Shown here: one piece after another, positions 34,995 through 44,465 of the stretch | Position numbering within the stretch: the first letter of the stretch is position 1 | Layout: every line of letters begins with the position of its first letter | From: Stappia sp. | GTDB lineage: Bacteria; Pseudomonadota; Alphaproteobacteria; Rhizobiales; Stappiaceae | Assembly (NCBI RefSeq): GCF_040110915.1 | Contig: NZ_CP157793.1 | Coordinates: 3,781,001 to 3,845,000 of the forward strand | DNA: 64,000 nucleotides | Direction of reading: 5' to 3' | Position numbers and translations under genes: made by a program | Notes under the pieces: model-generated | What the model was told of the DNA's origin: nothing | Databases searched by the model: none | What the model saw: only the letters and a program-made list of their open reading frames with translations

Positions 34995-35372
34995 GATTTC
35001 CGTTCCTTTTCTTGCCGCTCCCCGTCGCCTGCCGCACCGCGCGGCGCGCGGGGCCGGCCGGCCTTCCGGATCCCCCAGCGAACCCGGGGAAGCACGGGTC
35101 GAGAGGGCCGTTAGACGGTCGTTTTGCGGGATGTCGTCGTCGTGTGCGCGGGCGCGGCCGCATCGGGCGCGCGCTCCGTCGTCGTCGCGAGGCGGGTCGC
35201 GACGAAAAAGAAGGACGAAGCAAGGGGCGCGCGGACGTCGGACATGAGTTCCTGAAGCTGCGGTGATGACGCAAAGTCGCTGTTTACATGCCGCTCCGCC
35301 CGGCAAATGTCAACTGCACGCTCCGGAAGCAACGGCGCTCGGTCCCTCTTCGCCCTCCGTGAAACGCCGGCG
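34995..35372. other. noncoding region upstream of asd
   Basis: A 378-bp gap between the asd start and the stop of the phytase-like gene, both on the minus strand. On the minus strand TTGACA (35308-35313) and TGTAAA (35283-35288) could be a promoter, but the 19-bp spacer is long. No small gene or RNA structure was recognised. Confidence 0.5.
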
Positions 35373-36467
35373 TCAGTCGTCGAGACGAAAGCGCAGGAGC
35401 AGCGTGCGCTGCAGGATCGAGCGGTTGTCGTCGGAGAGCAGCGTCAGGATCGTCGCCCCGTCCGCGCCGCGATGCACCGCAAGCCCTTCCATGTTGTCGA
35501 TCTGCGCGGTGAAACCGGCCTCCAGCAGCACCTCGCCGACGATCCGCGCGCCCGGCCTCAGCTCCTCGGCCGCAAACCGGCGCAGGCGCATGCCGATGCC
35601 ATGCCGCAGGGTGAAGCGGCGTTCCAGCAGCAGCAGGTCGCCATCCGGCAGAAAGGCCGCGTCGGTCGCGTCGAAGGCATCGCTGCGCGCCACCGTGAAG
35701 CGGCCCGGACGCGGGCCGTCGATCAGGAAGCCCGGCATGTCGTCGGTGAAGGTCGGTCCCCGCTCGGCGATGATCACCAGCGTGCCGGCGAGCGGCCCGT
35801 CGTTGGCCGCCGCGATGGCCTCCATTCCCTTGTTGTGGCGCAGCCCGCGGATCGCCGGCGGCATCGCGAGTTCGCGCAAGCGCACGCCCGGATCGAGAGG
35901 AAAGGGAACCGCATAGACCCGGTGGTCGCGCTCGGTGGAGACGACGAGTTCGTTCCCTCCGGCGCCGCGGCGCAGCGTCACCGCCTCCGTGTCGCCGCGC
36001 CCGACGTTGACCAGCGGCACACCGTCCGGCCCCAGCATCGGCGTCACGCGCGCGTCGCGCACCGCCAGCGGACGCCCGTCGGCCGCGCTTTCGATACGGG
36101 CCTGAAGCCAAAGGCCGTTGTCGGCGATGGCGACCAGATCGCCGCCGTCGCCCGTCACCACGAGCCCCGACAGCCCGCCCATGTGCCGGTTGCCGGAAAA
36201 CAGCTCGAGGCCGCCGAGAAAGGTGAGCTTGCCGAAACGCTGGTCGTCGCGGCCGATGCGGAACGTCTCGATGGGCCTGGCGCGGATCTCGACCGGGACC
36301 GTGTCGGGCCCGATGCCGCCCGGCGTGTCCGCCGCCGCCGGCGCGGGCGCGAGACCCGGCACCGGAGCAAGGGCAAGGCCGAGAGCGAGACCGACGAGGA
36401 CCGCGCCATGCGCAATCGACCCGGAGCGGCCGCACCGGCGCGGGCGCGCCCGCCGCACGGCGGCCAT
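35373..36467 (-). CDS. esterase-like/phytase-like domain protein, exported
   Basis: A 364-residue protein with an N-terminal signal peptide (hydrophobic to about residue 46, ending AAA). The mature part is a beta-propeller of the esterase-like activity of phytase family: GLSGLVVTGDGGDLVAIADNG, DTEAVTLRRGAGGNELVVSTERDHRVY, RHNKGMEAIAA and IDNMEGLAVH are repeated blade-like motifs. Periplasmic phosphoesterase or sugar-lactone binding are possibilities; no activity is proven. Its ATG (36467) lies 3 bp after the cobT stop, so it is the third gene of a cobS-cobT operon, an arrangement I recall from several Hyphomicrobiales. Confidence 0.85.
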   Translation of the reverse strand: MAAVRRARPRRCGRSGSIAHGAVLVGLALGLALAPVPGLAPAPAAADTPGGIGPDTVPVEIRARPIETFRIGRDDQRFGKLTFLGGLELFSGNRHMGGLSGLVVTGDGGDLVAIADNGLWLQARIESAADGRPLAVRDARVTPMLGPDGVPLVNVGRGDTEAVTLRRGAGGNELVVSTERDHRVYAVPFPLDPGVRLRELAMPPAIRGLRHNKGMEAIAAANDGPLAGTLVIIAERGPTFTDDMPGFLIDGPRPGRFTVARSDAFDATDAAFLPDGDLLLLERRFTLRHGIGMRLRRFAAEELRPGARIVGEVLLEAGFTAQIDNMEGLAVHRGADGATILTLLSDDNRSILQRTLLLRFRLDD

Positions 36468-36470
36468 GCG

Positions 36471-38357
36471 TCAGCCCGCCATCCGGCGTCGGCGCCGGGG
36501 CTGCGGCTGCGCCGCCTCGTCGTCGAACAGGTCGGCGAGCTGGTCGGTCATCGCACCGGCCAGTTCCTCGGCATCCACGATGGTCACGGCGCGCCGATAA
36601 TAGCGGGTGACGTCATGACCGATGCCGATGGCGATCAGTTCCACCGGCGATCGGGTCTCGATTTCCTCGATCACATGACGCAGGTGCCGCTCGAGATAGT
36701 TGCCCGGATTGACCGACAGCGTGCAGTCGTCGACCGGGGCGCCGTCGGAGATCATCATCAGGATGCGCCGCTGCTCGGGCCGGCCGAGCAGGCGCTTGTG
36801 CGCCCAGTCGAGCGCCTCGCCGTCGATGTTTTCCTTGAGCAGGCCCTCGCGCATCATCAGCCCGAGGTTGCGCCGCGCCCGCCGCCAGGGGGCGTCGGCG
36901 GACTTGTAGATGATGTGGCGCAGGTCGTTCAGCCGCCCGGGCTGCGCCGGCTTGCCGGCGGCGAGCCACGCCTCGCGCGATTGCCCGCCCTTCCAGGCGC
37001 GCGTTGTGAAGCCGAGGATCTCGACCTTCACGCCGCAGCGCTCCAGCGTGCGCGCCAGAATGTCGGCGCAGGTCGCCGCCACCGTGATCGGCCGGCCGCG
37101 CATCGAGCCGGAGTTGTCGAGCAGCAGCGTGACCACCGTGTCGCGGAAGTTGGTGTCGCTTTCCTGCTTGAAGGCGAGCGGCTGCATGGGATCGATGACA
37201 AGCCGCGTCAGCCGCGCGGTGTCGAGCAGCCCCTCCTCCAGGTCGAAGTTCCACGACCGGTTCTGCTGGGCGAGCAGCTTGCGCTGCAGCCGGTTGGCAA
37301 GGCGCGCCACCGCGCCCTGAAGATTGACCAGCTGCTTGTCGAGATGGCCGCGCAGGCGGTCGAGCTCCGCCGTGTCGCACAGCTCCTCCGCCGGCACCGT
37401 CTCGTCGAACTTCGTGGTGAAGACCGCATAGTCGGAGATCGGCGGCTGGTTGGAAAACGGCAGCTCGCGGCGCGGCGCCTCGCCCGGCTCCTCGGCCTGG
37501 TCGCTGGCGTCGTCCTCGTCGAGATCTTCCAGATCGCCCTCGAGACCCTCGGTCTCGCCGCTCTCGCTCTCCTCGCCGGAGAGTTCCATCTCCTGCGGCG
37601 CGCCCTCTTCCTCGCCGACGTTCTCCTCGCCCTCGGACGAGGTCTCGCCGCGCTCGTCGCGGTCCTCGGAGTCCTCTTCCTGGCCGTTGTCGTCTTCCGC
37701 TTCCTGACCGAAGTCCTCGTCCATGTCGAGCGACGACAGCAGCGTGCGCACGCGCCTGGCGAACTCCTGCTGGTCTTCCATGCCCTCCGACAGGGCATCG
37801 AGCGCGGACCCCGCCTTGTCCTCGATCCAGCCGCGCCACTGCGCGATCATCGGCTCCGCGCTGTCCGGCGCCGGCTTTCCGGTCAGCCGCTCGCGCACCA
37901 TGTACGCGACCGCCTCTTCCAGCGGCGCATCCTCCCGGCTCGCCACATCGGCGTAGGCCGCCTTGCGGCACTTGTCCTCGAGCATGGCGGACAGATTGTC
38001 GGCGACCCCCGGCATCCGGTTGGCGCCCACCGCCTCGCAGCGCGCCTGTTCCACCGCGTCGAAGATCGCCCGCGCCGTCTCGCTCTGCGGCACCAGCTTG
38101 CGGTGCACCGCCGGGTCGTGGCAGGCGAGCTTCAGCGCCATGGCGTCGCCGAGGCCGCGGGTCACCGCCAGCTCCGCCTCGGTGAGGCGGCGCGAGGGCT
38201 CAGGCAGCCGCGCCGTGTGCCCGGTCAGCGACGGCCGGTCGGAGGAGAACAGCACCTCCAGCTCCGGATCGGCGGCGATGGCGCGCATCGTGTCGCCGAT
38301 CGCCCGCTTCATCGGTTCGCGGGAGGCCTGTTTGCGCTCGGAGGGAGGAGTGCGCAT
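36471..38357 (-). CDS. cobT: aerobic cobaltochelatase subunit CobT
   Basis: A 628-residue subunit of the ATP-dependent CobNST cobaltochelatase, which inserts cobalt into hydrogenobyrinic acid diamide in aerobic cobalamin synthesis. The N-terminal half is helical; residues ~225-325 are an extreme acidic linker; the C-terminal von Willebrand A domain (about 400-610) has the MIDAS motif DNSGSMRG and later SDGAPVDD. The family length is normal. The ATG at 38357 was chosen because the open frame upstream overlaps cobS. It is 11 bp downstream of cobS and 3 bp upstream of the phytase-like gene. CobN is not in this window. Confidence 0.96.
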   Translation of the reverse strand: MRTPPSERKQASREPMKRAIGDTMRAIAADPELEVLFSSDRPSLTGHTARLPEPSRRLTEAELAVTRGLGDAMALKLACHDPAVHRKLVPQSETARAIFDAVEQARCEAVGANRMPGVADNLSAMLEDKCRKAAYADVASREDAPLEEAVAYMVRERLTGKPAPDSAEPMIAQWRGWIEDKAGSALDALSEGMEDQQEFARRVRTLLSSLDMDEDFGQEAEDDNGQEEDSEDRDERGETSSEGEENVGEEEGAPQEMELSGEESESGETEGLEGDLEDLDEDDASDQAEEPGEAPRRELPFSNQPPISDYAVFTTKFDETVPAEELCDTAELDRLRGHLDKQLVNLQGAVARLANRLQRKLLAQQNRSWNFDLEEGLLDTARLTRLVIDPMQPLAFKQESDTNFRDTVVTLLLDNSGSMRGRPITVAATCADILARTLERCGVKVEILGFTTRAWKGGQSREAWLAAGKPAQPGRLNDLRHIIYKSADAPWRRARRNLGLMMREGLLKENIDGEALDWAHKRLLGRPEQRRILMMISDGAPVDDCTLSVNPGNYLERHLRHVIEEIETRSPVELIAIGIGHDVTRYYRRAVTIVDAEELAGAMTDQLADLFDDEAAQPQPRRRRRMAG

Positions 38358-38368
38358 GACGCCCCGGC

Positions 38369-39355
38369 TCAGCTCATGACGACGTTGGCGGCGGACTCCG
38401 GCAGATCCTCGCCGAAGCAGCGCTGATAGAACTCGGCGACCAGCGTCTGTTCCATTTCGTCGCACTTGTTGAGGAAGGTCACGCGGAAGGCGAAGCCGAC
38501 ATCCTCGAAGATCTCGGCGTTCTCCGCCCAGGTGATCACCGTGCGCGGGCTCATGACGGTCGACAGATCGCCGTTGACGAAGGCGTTGCGCGTCATGTCG
38601 GCGAGGCGGACCATGCGCGACACGATCTTGCGGCCCTCGTCGGTCTGATAGTGCTTGGCCTTGGACAGCACGATCTCGACTTCATTGTCATGCGGCAGAT
38701 AGTTCAGCGTCGTGACGATGGACCAGCGGTCCATCTGCGCCTGGTTGATCTGCTGCGTGCCGTGATAGAGGCCCGATGTGTCGCCGAGGCCGATGGTGTT
38801 GGCGGTGGCGAACAGGCGGAAGGCCGGGTGCGGACGGATCACGCGGCTCTGGTCCAGCAGCGTCAGACGGCCCGAGGATTCCAGCACGCGCTGGATCACG
38901 AACATCACATCCGGCCGGCCGGCGTCATATTCGTCGAACACCAGCGCCACATTGTGCTGATAGGCCCAGGGCAGGATGCCGTCGCGGAATTCGGTGACCT
39001 GCTGGCCGTCCTTGATGACGATCGCGTCCTTGCCGATCAGGTCGATCCGGCTGATGTGGCTGTCGAGGTTGACGCGCACGCAGGGCCAGTTGAGCCGGGC
39101 GGCGACCTGTTCGATATGCGTCGACTTGCCCGTGCCGTGATAGCCGGTGACCATCACGCGGCGGTTGTGGGCGAAGCCGGCGAGGATCGCGAGGGTCGTC
39201 TGCTTGTCGAACAGGTAATCCGCGTCGAGATCCGGCACATATTCGTTGCGCTCGCTGTAGGCGGGCACGGTCAGATCGCTGTCGATGCCGAACACCTCGC
39301 GCACGGAAACGGTCGTGTCGGGCAGATATTCGGCGGGCTGCGTCTTGTCGGTCAT
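38369..39355 (-). CDS. cobS: aerobic cobaltochelatase subunit CobS
   Basis: A 328-residue AAA+ ATPase of the MoxR type, partner of CobT. Walker A is GYHGTGKST (about residues 91-99), Walker B is [13 protein letters not shown] (about 156-168), and the sensor-1 TANT of LFATANTIG follows. [14 protein letters not shown] is preceded by the [14 protein letters not shown] segment typical of CobS. GGAGGA lies 5 bp before the ATG at 39355; the longer frame to 39562 is not protein-like. Upstream is a 349-bp noncoding stretch. Cobalamin made through this complex is needed by the mutase Ecm at the end of the window. Confidence 0.97.
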   Translation of the reverse strand: MTDKTQPAEYLPDTTVSVREVFGIDSDLTVPAYSERNEYVPDLDADYLFDKQTTLAILAGFAHNRRVMVTGYHGTGKSTHIEQVAARLNWPCVRVNLDSHISRIDLIGKDAIVIKDGQQVTEFRDGILPWAYQHNVALVFDEYDAGRPDVMFVIQRVLESSGRLTLLDQSRVIRPHPAFRLFATANTIGLGDTSGLYHGTQQINQAQMDRWSIVTTLNYLPHDNEVEIVLSKAKHYQTDEGRKIVSRMVRLADMTRNAFVNGDLSTVMSPRTVITWAENAEIFEDVGFAFRVTFLNKCDEMEQTLVAEFYQRCFGEDLPESAANVVMS

Positions 39356-39704
39356 TGGTCCTCCGCTGCCCCGTCCGCGGGGGCGGGTCGTTCGAATGTG
39401 GGTCACCGCCCGCCGGGAGCGGACGACAATCGGAGCGGACCCTAGAACAAAGTCCGCTCGAGGGAAAACGGTTTGTCGCCGGGATCGGATGCCGCCGTGG
39501 CGCAGGCGATGACACCGTGCGACGGGCGGCCGGCAGCCGAGGTCGAAGCGGCGCGCGGGCACAGGCGCACCGCAAACCGAACCTGTGTTCTAGCGCATCG
39601 GCGCGATCCTGCAAGGGAGCGCGGAGCGCGTGCGAAAGGCAAGGCGGAAAAGCCCCGGACCCGCGCCCCGTGGCCCGGCAAGCCCCGGCTCGGACAGGTC
39701 CACC
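39356..39704. other. noncoding region upstream of cobS
   Basis: A 349-bp gap between cobS and the J-domain gene. On the minus strand TTGCAG (39609-39614) and TAGAAC (39587-39592) are 16 bp apart and could be the cobS promoter, leaving a leader of about 225 nt. I looked for a cobalamin riboswitch in that leader and did not recognise its conserved B12-box. Confidence 0.45.
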
Positions 39705-40325
39705 TCAGCAGAATTCCGCCTTCTTCAGGAGCGTGTAGGCCTGGATGATTTCCCGCAGCCGGTCCTCGGACGAGCGGTCGCCGCCGTTCGCATCGGGATG
39801 ATGGCGTTTCACCAGCGCCTTGTAGCGGGCCTTGATCTCCGCACCGCGGGCGGTGTGCGCGAGACCCAGCGTGTCGAAGGCGCGCGCTTCCAGCTGCTTG
39901 AGCTTGGGCGCCCGCGCCCGGCGCGCGGCTTCCCCGGCCGCCCTGCGGGCCTGCGCCCGGGCCCGGGCGGCGGCGCGGGGATCGATGTCCGACCAGGCGG
40001 TCGCGTCCTCCGTCGCCGCCTTGGCGTTGACGCCCATCTTCCACGTCGGCCGGTGCCCGGTCAGCGCGTCGCGCTGGTAGGCGCGCGTCTCGTCGTCGTC
40101 CATCCCTGAGAAGTAGTTGTAGGACTTGTTGTATTGCCGCACGTGGTCGAGACAGAAATAATAGTACTGGCCGTCGCGGTTGCGCCCCATGGGCGCCTTG
40201 TGCGTGCCTGCGTTTTCACACCCCTCCCAGTCGCACGGCCGCTCGCTTACCGGCTCCTCGACGCGCGCGCGGCCGCGCGCGCGGTTCGGGCTGATGCGGA
40301 TGCGATCGAAGATGTCCGAGCTCAC
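39705..40325 (-). CDS. J-domain co-chaperone-like protein
   Basis: A 206-residue protein with a C-terminal J domain: DTLGLAHTARGAEIKARYKALVKRHHPDANGGDRSSE, in which the HPD motif stimulates Hsp70 ATPase, followed by LREIIQAYTLLK. The N-terminal half has CDWEGCENAGTHKAP, a possible zinc-binding pair, and YYFCLDHVRQYNKSYNYF, which together mark a conserved rhizobial protein family. It is not DnaJ itself, since the Gly/Phe and zinc-finger regions are absent. A GTG at 40325 is the likeliest start (DIFDRIRI follows), but the frame is open further upstream. It lies between bolA and cobS, as in related genomes. Confidence 0.85.
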   Translation of the reverse strand: MSSDIFDRIRISPNRARGRARVEEPVSERPCDWEGCENAGTHKAPMGRNRDGQYYYFCLDHVRQYNKSYNYFSGMDDDETRAYQRDALTGHRPTWKMGVNAKAATEDATAWSDIDPRAAARARAQARRAAGEAARRARAPKLKQLEARAFDTLGLAHTARGAEIKARYKALVKRHHPDANGGDRSSEDRLREIIQAYTLLKKAEFC

Positions 40326-40510
40326 CGGTTTGATGTCCGTGGTCCTTCGGGGCGTGATCTCGCAGGCGCCTGGGCTCGAGGCGCCGGTGACTGGCGGCGC
40401 GCGACGCAGGACAAAAGCCCGGGGCGCCGGCACGATCCGTCTAAATAGGCGTTCGCCGCCCGCTTCGGCAAGATCTTGACGCGGGCGAATCTCCCGCCCA
40501 TGAAAAGGTC

Positions 40511-40816
40511 ATGACGATCAAAAGCACCATCCAGACCCGCCTGAGCGAGGCATTCGCGCCCGAGCTGCTCGAGGTGATCGACGAATCGGAGAAGCACCGG
40601 GGCCATGCCGGCTGGCGCGAGGGCGGGGAAACCCACTTCCGCGTGCGCATCGTGGCGGCCGCCTTCGACGGCCAGACGCGCGTCGCGCGCCACCGGGCGG
40701 TCAACGCCGCCCTGGCCGAGGCCTTCGACGCCGGGCTGCACGCGCTGGCGATCGAGGCCCGCGCGCCGGGCGAGGCCGATCCGCGTCAGCGCGGGCGCGC
40801 GGCGGAGCCCTCCTGA
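40511..40816 (+). CDS. BolA-family protein
   Basis: A 101-residue BolA-family protein, which binds monothiol glutaredoxin and iron-sulfur clusters or acts as a regulator of envelope and stress genes. The core strand SEKHRGHAGWREGGETHFRV, with the conserved histidine, and the helix VARHRAVNAALAEAF followed by LHALAIEARAPGEA match the family. GAAAAGG lies 3-9 bp before the ATG. It is divergent from the J-domain gene, a pairing conserved in Hyphomicrobiales, and converges on the CorC-type gene. The 185-bp divergent gap has no other feature that I recognise. Confidence 0.92.
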   Translation: MTIKSTIQTRLSEAFAPELLEVIDESEKHRGHAGWREGGETHFRVRIVAAAFDGQTRVARHRAVNAALAEAFDAGLHALAIEARAPGEADPRQRGRAAEPS

Positions 40817-40924
40817 GGGGACGTCTCCCGCGCAAACCATTTTGACAGGAGATCGCGCGCGGCTGCCTGGCCGCGCCGGTATCCCTGAAGATTTTTCCAA
40901 GGCTGCCCTTGCGCCGGGGCGGAT

Positions 40925-42262
40925 TTATCCCGGCAGCACCGTCGGCGCGGAGGACTGCGCGAGCGCCGCCGCTGGCTTGGCCGGTCCCGCCGCGTCCTTG
41001 CTGAGCGGCGTGATTCTCAGCCGCGTCACCCGGTTCTTCTCCCGACGCAGCACCGTGAAGCGGTATCCGTGGAAGGTGAAGGCCTGACGTTCGTCGGGGA
41101 TCATGCGCGCCTCGTGGATCACCAGACCGGCGATGGTCGTCGCCTCGTCGTCGGGCAGCCGCCAGTCGAGCGCCCGGTTGAGGTCGCGGATCGGCACGCC
41201 GCCGTCGACGATGATCGAGCCGTCCGGCTGCGGGCGCACGCCGGCCAGCTCCACATCGTGCTCGTCGGAGATCTCGCCGACGATTTCCTCCAGAATGTCT
41301 TCCAGCGTCACCAGCCCCATCACCTCGCCGTATTCGTCGATGACGAGGGCGAAATGCGCCTTGCGCTTCAGGAAGGCGTTGAGCTGATCCTGCAGGCTGG
41401 TGGTGTCGGGCACGAACCAGGGCGGGGAGACGAGCTGCTCGATCTCGATCTTGCTCACATCGCCGCCGGCACGGGCCAATGCACGCAGGAGATCCTTGGC
41501 GTGCAGCACGCCGATGTAATTGTCGGTCTCGCCGCGCCACAGCGGCAGGCGCGTGTGCGGGCTGTCGAGGGCGGCGTTGATCAGCACCTGCGGATCGTCG
41601 TCGGCATTGAGCGTGTTCATCTTGGTGCGGTGGACCATTACGTCCGACACCTCGAGATCGGCGAGGTCCAGCAGACCGCCGATGCGGTCGCGCTCGGCCT
41701 TCACAAGCCCGCCTTCCAGGTGCTGCAGGTCGACCGTGCCGCGCAGTTCCTCATGCGCGGACAGGACGTTCTGGTTCGACACGTCGGCGCCCAGCGTCTT
41801 CAGCATGAAGCGCACGATCACCTCGACGCCCATCACCACGGGGCCGAACAGGATCACCACCAGCCGCACCATGGGCGACACCGCCACGGCGAAACGGTCC
41901 GGCGTGGAGATCGCCCAGGTCTTGGGCAGCACTTCCGCGAAGACAAGCACCAGCGCGGTCATCACCAGCGTGGCGTAGACGACGCCGGCATCGCCGAACA
42001 GGCTGAGAAAGACGTTGGTCGCCAGCGCGGAGGCGAGAATGTTGACCAGATTGTTGCCGAGCAGCAGCGCGCCGATCAGCCGCTCGCGCGCCGAGATCAG
42101 CAGGCTGACGACGCCGGCCCGCTTGTCGCCCTGGCGCTCGAGCTGCAGCATGCGCGCCCGCGACACGGCGGTCAGCGCCGTTTCCGAGCCGGAGAAGAAT
42201 CCCGACATCGACAGCAGGACGAAGATCGCCAGGATCGAGAACCAGAGGCTTGCGTCACTCAT
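40925..42262 (-). CDS. HlyC/CorC-family CNNM-CBS transporter-like protein
   Basis: A 445-residue inner-membrane protein: a CNNM/DUF21 domain with four hydrophobic segments (about residues 5-165, containing SGSETALTAVSRARM), a tandem CBS module (about 205-330, with DVMVHRTKM and VIDEYGEVMGLVTLEDILEEIVGEI) and a CorC/HlyC C-terminal domain. Such proteins are linked to magnesium or cobalt homeostasis; the name haemolysin is historical. It follows aroB on the same strand 68 bp downstream in the order aroK-aroB-CorC, conserved in Hyphomicrobiales. The Glu-rich VGEISDEHD segment is typical. Confidence 0.93.
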   Translation of the reverse strand: MSDASLWFSILAIFVLLSMSGFFSGSETALTAVSRARMLQLERQGDKRAGVVSLLISARERLIGALLLGNNLVNILASALATNVFLSLFGDAGVVYATLVMTALVLVFAEVLPKTWAISTPDRFAVAVSPMVRLVVILFGPVVMGVEVIVRFMLKTLGADVSNQNVLSAHEELRGTVDLQHLEGGLVKAERDRIGGLLDLADLEVSDVMVHRTKMNTLNADDDPQVLINAALDSPHTRLPLWRGETDNYIGVLHAKDLLRALARAGGDVSKIEIEQLVSPPWFVPDTTSLQDQLNAFLKRKAHFALVIDEYGEVMGLVTLEDILEEIVGEISDEHDVELAGVRPQPDGSIIVDGGVPIRDLNRALDWRLPDDEATTIAGLVIHEARMIPDERQAFTFHGYRFTVLRREKNRVTRLRITPLSKDAAGPAKPAAALAQSSAPTVLPG

Positions 42263-42330
42263 GCGTCAGCTCGCTTTGTTCGATGGGCCAGAAACGCGGG
42301 CCAGGGCCAATGCGCCGGCGCCCGCCCCGT

Positions 42331-43497
42331 TCACCGTGCAGCCAGTTCCTCGCTGAGGAAGTCGCGCAAGGCGGTCGGGTCCACGCCGCGCTCCACGAAG
42401 GCCTCGCCGATCCCGCGCACCAGAATGAAGGTCAGCGCGCCGCGGCTCACCTTCTTGTCCTGCGCCATGATGTCGAGAAAGGTCTCCGCCGGCGGCATCT
42501 GGCCGGGGACCTGCCGGATATGGGTCGGCAGCCCGACCCGCGCAAGATGCGCCGCGACGCGCGCGCCCTCCTCCGCCGCGCACAGGCCGAGACGGGCGGA
42601 AAAGTCGAAGGCGAGCCGCATGCCGATCGCCACGCCCTCGCCATGCACGAGGCGCGTGCCGTCGTAGCCGACGACCGCCTCCAGCGCATGGCCGAAGGTG
42701 TGTCCGAGATTGAGCAGGGCGCGCACTCCGCCCTCGCGCTCGTCCGCCGCGACGACGCGCGCCTTGGCCCGGCAGGAGGCGGCGATCGCCGCCCGGCGCT
42801 CCGCGCCGCCGGCGAAGATCGCCGCGTGGTTCTCCTCCAGCCATGCGAAGAACGCCGCGTCGCCGAGCAGGCCGTATTTGACCACCTCCGCGTAGCCGGC
42901 GCGAAATTCCCGCTGCGACAGCGTGTCGAGCGCGCCGGTGTCGGCCAGCACGAGGGCGGGCTGGTGAAAGGCGCCGATCAGGTTCTTGCCCTGGGGGGCG
43001 TTGATGCCGGTCTTGCCGCCGACGGAACTGTCGACCTGGGCGAGCAGGCTTGTCGGGATCTGTACGAAGGGCATGCCCCGGCGCACGCTCGCCGCCACGA
43101 AGCCGGCGAGATCGCCGACCACCCCGCCGCCCAGCGCGACGACGGCATCGCCGCGCTCCAGACGCGCGTCGAGCACCGCGCCGCAGACCCGTTCGTATTC
43201 GGCGAAACACTTGCTGCGCTCGCCCGGCGCCACGCGGATCGCCACATGGTCCAGACCGGCGGCGTCGAGTGCGTCTTCCAGCGCGGCGAGATGATGCGCG
43301 GCGACCGTCTCGTCGGTGACGACGGCGAGCCGGGCGCCGGGGAGCACGCGGGCGATCTCCTCTCCCGCGGTCGCGATCAGGCCGTCGCCGATGAGAATGT
43401 CATAGCCCCGCGTGCCCAGGTCGACCGGGACACGGTCGACGTCCACGGGCGCGGCAGCGGCAGCATCGGCAGTGGAAGACATGATGGGTGTGGACAT
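42331..43497 (-). CDS. aroB: 3-dehydroquinate synthase
   Basis: A 388-residue NAD- and zinc-dependent enzyme of the shikimate pathway, cyclising DAHP to 3-dehydroquinate. The nucleotide-binding GGGVVGDLAGFVAA, the substrate site DSSVGGKTGIN and metal ligands in YGLLGD, LNLGHTFGHALE and LVHGEGVAIGM are all intact. The N-terminus has an alanine-rich extension of about 30 residues. I chose the ATG at 43497 because it lies 5 bp after the aroK stop with GGAAGG upstream; a start 14 codons earlier at 43539 would overlap aroK. Coupled expression with aroK is likely. Confidence 0.96.
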   Translation of the reverse strand: MSTPIMSSTADAAAAAPVDVDRVPVDLGTRGYDILIGDGLIATAGEEIARVLPGARLAVVTDETVAAHHLAALEDALDAAGLDHVAIRVAPGERSKCFAEYERVCGAVLDARLERGDAVVALGGGVVGDLAGFVAASVRRGMPFVQIPTSLLAQVDSSVGGKTGINAPQGKNLIGAFHQPALVLADTGALDTLSQREFRAGYAEVVKYGLLGDAAFFAWLEENHAAIFAGGAERRAAIAASCRAKARVVAADEREGGVRALLNLGHTFGHALEAVVGYDGTRLVHGEGVAIGMRLAFDFSARLGLCAAEEGARVAAHLARVGLPTHIRQVPGQMPPAETFLDIMAQDKKVSRGALTFILVRGIGEAFVERGVDPTALRDFLSEELAAR

Positions 43498-43502
43498 GGC
43501 GG

Positions 43503-44111
43503 TCAGCCTTCCTGCGGCGTCGCTTCCGGGGCGGCGCACCCGAGATGGGTTTCGAGGGCGGCAACGATGTCGAGCACCACGGTTTCATGCGGCACGTCGC
43601 GCGAGGGCACGGTGACATCCGCCTCCGCATAGACCGGATAGCGCTCCGCCATCAGCCGGCGCATCACGCCCTCCGGATCGGGATCGTTGAGAAGCGGCCG
43701 GGTCGGCTTGCGGCGCACGCGGCTCATGACGATGTCGAGATCGGCCTTGAGCCAGACGGACACGGCCGTGCGCGCGATTTCCGCCCGCGTCTCGGCGTTC
43801 ATATAGGCCCCGCCGCCGGTCGCCAGAACCTGCGCCCCCTGTTTCAGCAGGCGGGCGATGACCCGCTGTTCCCCGGCGCGAAAATACGGCTCTCCGTGCT
43901 GGGCGAAGATCTCCGCGATGGTCAGGTTTGCCGCCGCCTCGATTTCCGTATCCGCATCGACGAAGGGAAGCTCCAGCGCCTGGGCGAGCCGGCGGCCGAC
44001 GCTCGACTTGCCGCAGCCCATGATGCCGACGAGCACGACCGCCCGTCCGCCGAGCGCGGCGGTCAGACGGCGGGCGCGATCCGCCTCCACGATCCTCGCC
44101 TGTGCGGACAT
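43503..44111 (-). CDS. aroK: shikimate kinase
   Basis: A 202-residue P-loop kinase that phosphorylates shikimate. The Walker A motif GIMGCGKS is at residues 29-36; DADTEIEAAA contains the shikimate-binding aspartate; GEPYFRAGEQRVI and LATGGGAYMN are the shikimate-binding arginine and Gly-rich motifs; RRKPTRPLL is the lid. The N-terminal extension of about 22 residues is usual in alphaproteobacteria. GGAGGGG lies 4 bp before the ATG at 44111, so the very long open frame upstream (to 45380), antisense to xerD, is not real. It is followed by aroB after 5 bp. Confidence 0.96.
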   Translation of the reverse strand: MSAQARIVEADRARRLTAALGGRAVVLVGIMGCGKSSVGRRLAQALELPFVDADTEIEAAANLTIAEIFAQHGEPYFRAGEQRVIARLLKQGAQVLATGGGAYMNAETRAEIARTAVSVWLKADLDIVMSRVRRKPTRPLLNDPDPEGVMRRLMAERYPVYAEADVTVPSRDVPHETVVLDIVAALETHLGCAAPEATPQEG

Positions 44112-44285
44112 CGACCCCTCCTGCTCCCCGGTTGCCCCTTCGCTTTGCCCTTCCGGCACGGCCCGCGTCAAGTGCGCACATGGTGCGGTGCGGTCCGCGC
44201 GGGTGCACGCGCTTGCAACGCGCCCGCGCCGGCGGCAAGATCGCGCTTCGAGCCCGCTCGCCAGAATCGCCGCTCCGGAGTGCCC

Positions 44286-44429
44286 ATGCCCACATTGACG
44301 CGACTGCTGGTGTCCCTGTGCCTGCTGGCCGGGCTGGGCGCGGCTGCGGTCTATGCGCTTGGCACCTATGTGGAGCCCGCGCCGCGCGAGATCACCGTGC
44401 GCGTGCAGATGGACGGTTTCGGGCGCTGA
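44286..44429 (+). CDS. small single-pass membrane protein upstream of xerD
   Basis: A 47-residue product: one membrane helix (LLVSLCLLAGLGAAAVYAL) followed by a conserved tail VEPAPREITVRVQMDGF. I recall very similar tiny proteins, usually annotated as a histidine kinase fragment or hypothetical, sitting at the same place (before xerD, divergent from aroK) in many Hyphomicrobiales, which supports this being a true gene. The ATG at 44286 has GGAG about 6 bp upstream. xerD follows after 36 bp on the same strand. Its function is unknown; the tail composition suggests a periplasmic contact peptide. Confidence 0.7.
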   Translation: MPTLTRLLVSLCLLAGLGAAAVYALGTYVEPAPREITVRVQMDGFGR

Positions 44430-44465
44430 CGCGCCGTCCCGCCGCGACAGGAGAGGCCGCCCCGC

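Noticed and set aside
35307..38426. Open frame of 1039 codons on the plus strand
   Set aside because: It is antisense to the phytase-like gene and cobT, has Arg/Ala/Gly-rich low-complexity sequence and no family motifs; long shadow frames are expected at this GC content.
39356..39704. Cobalamin riboswitch in the cobS leader
   Set aside because: The leader region was read for the conserved B12-box and none was recognised; only a promoter-like pair was found.
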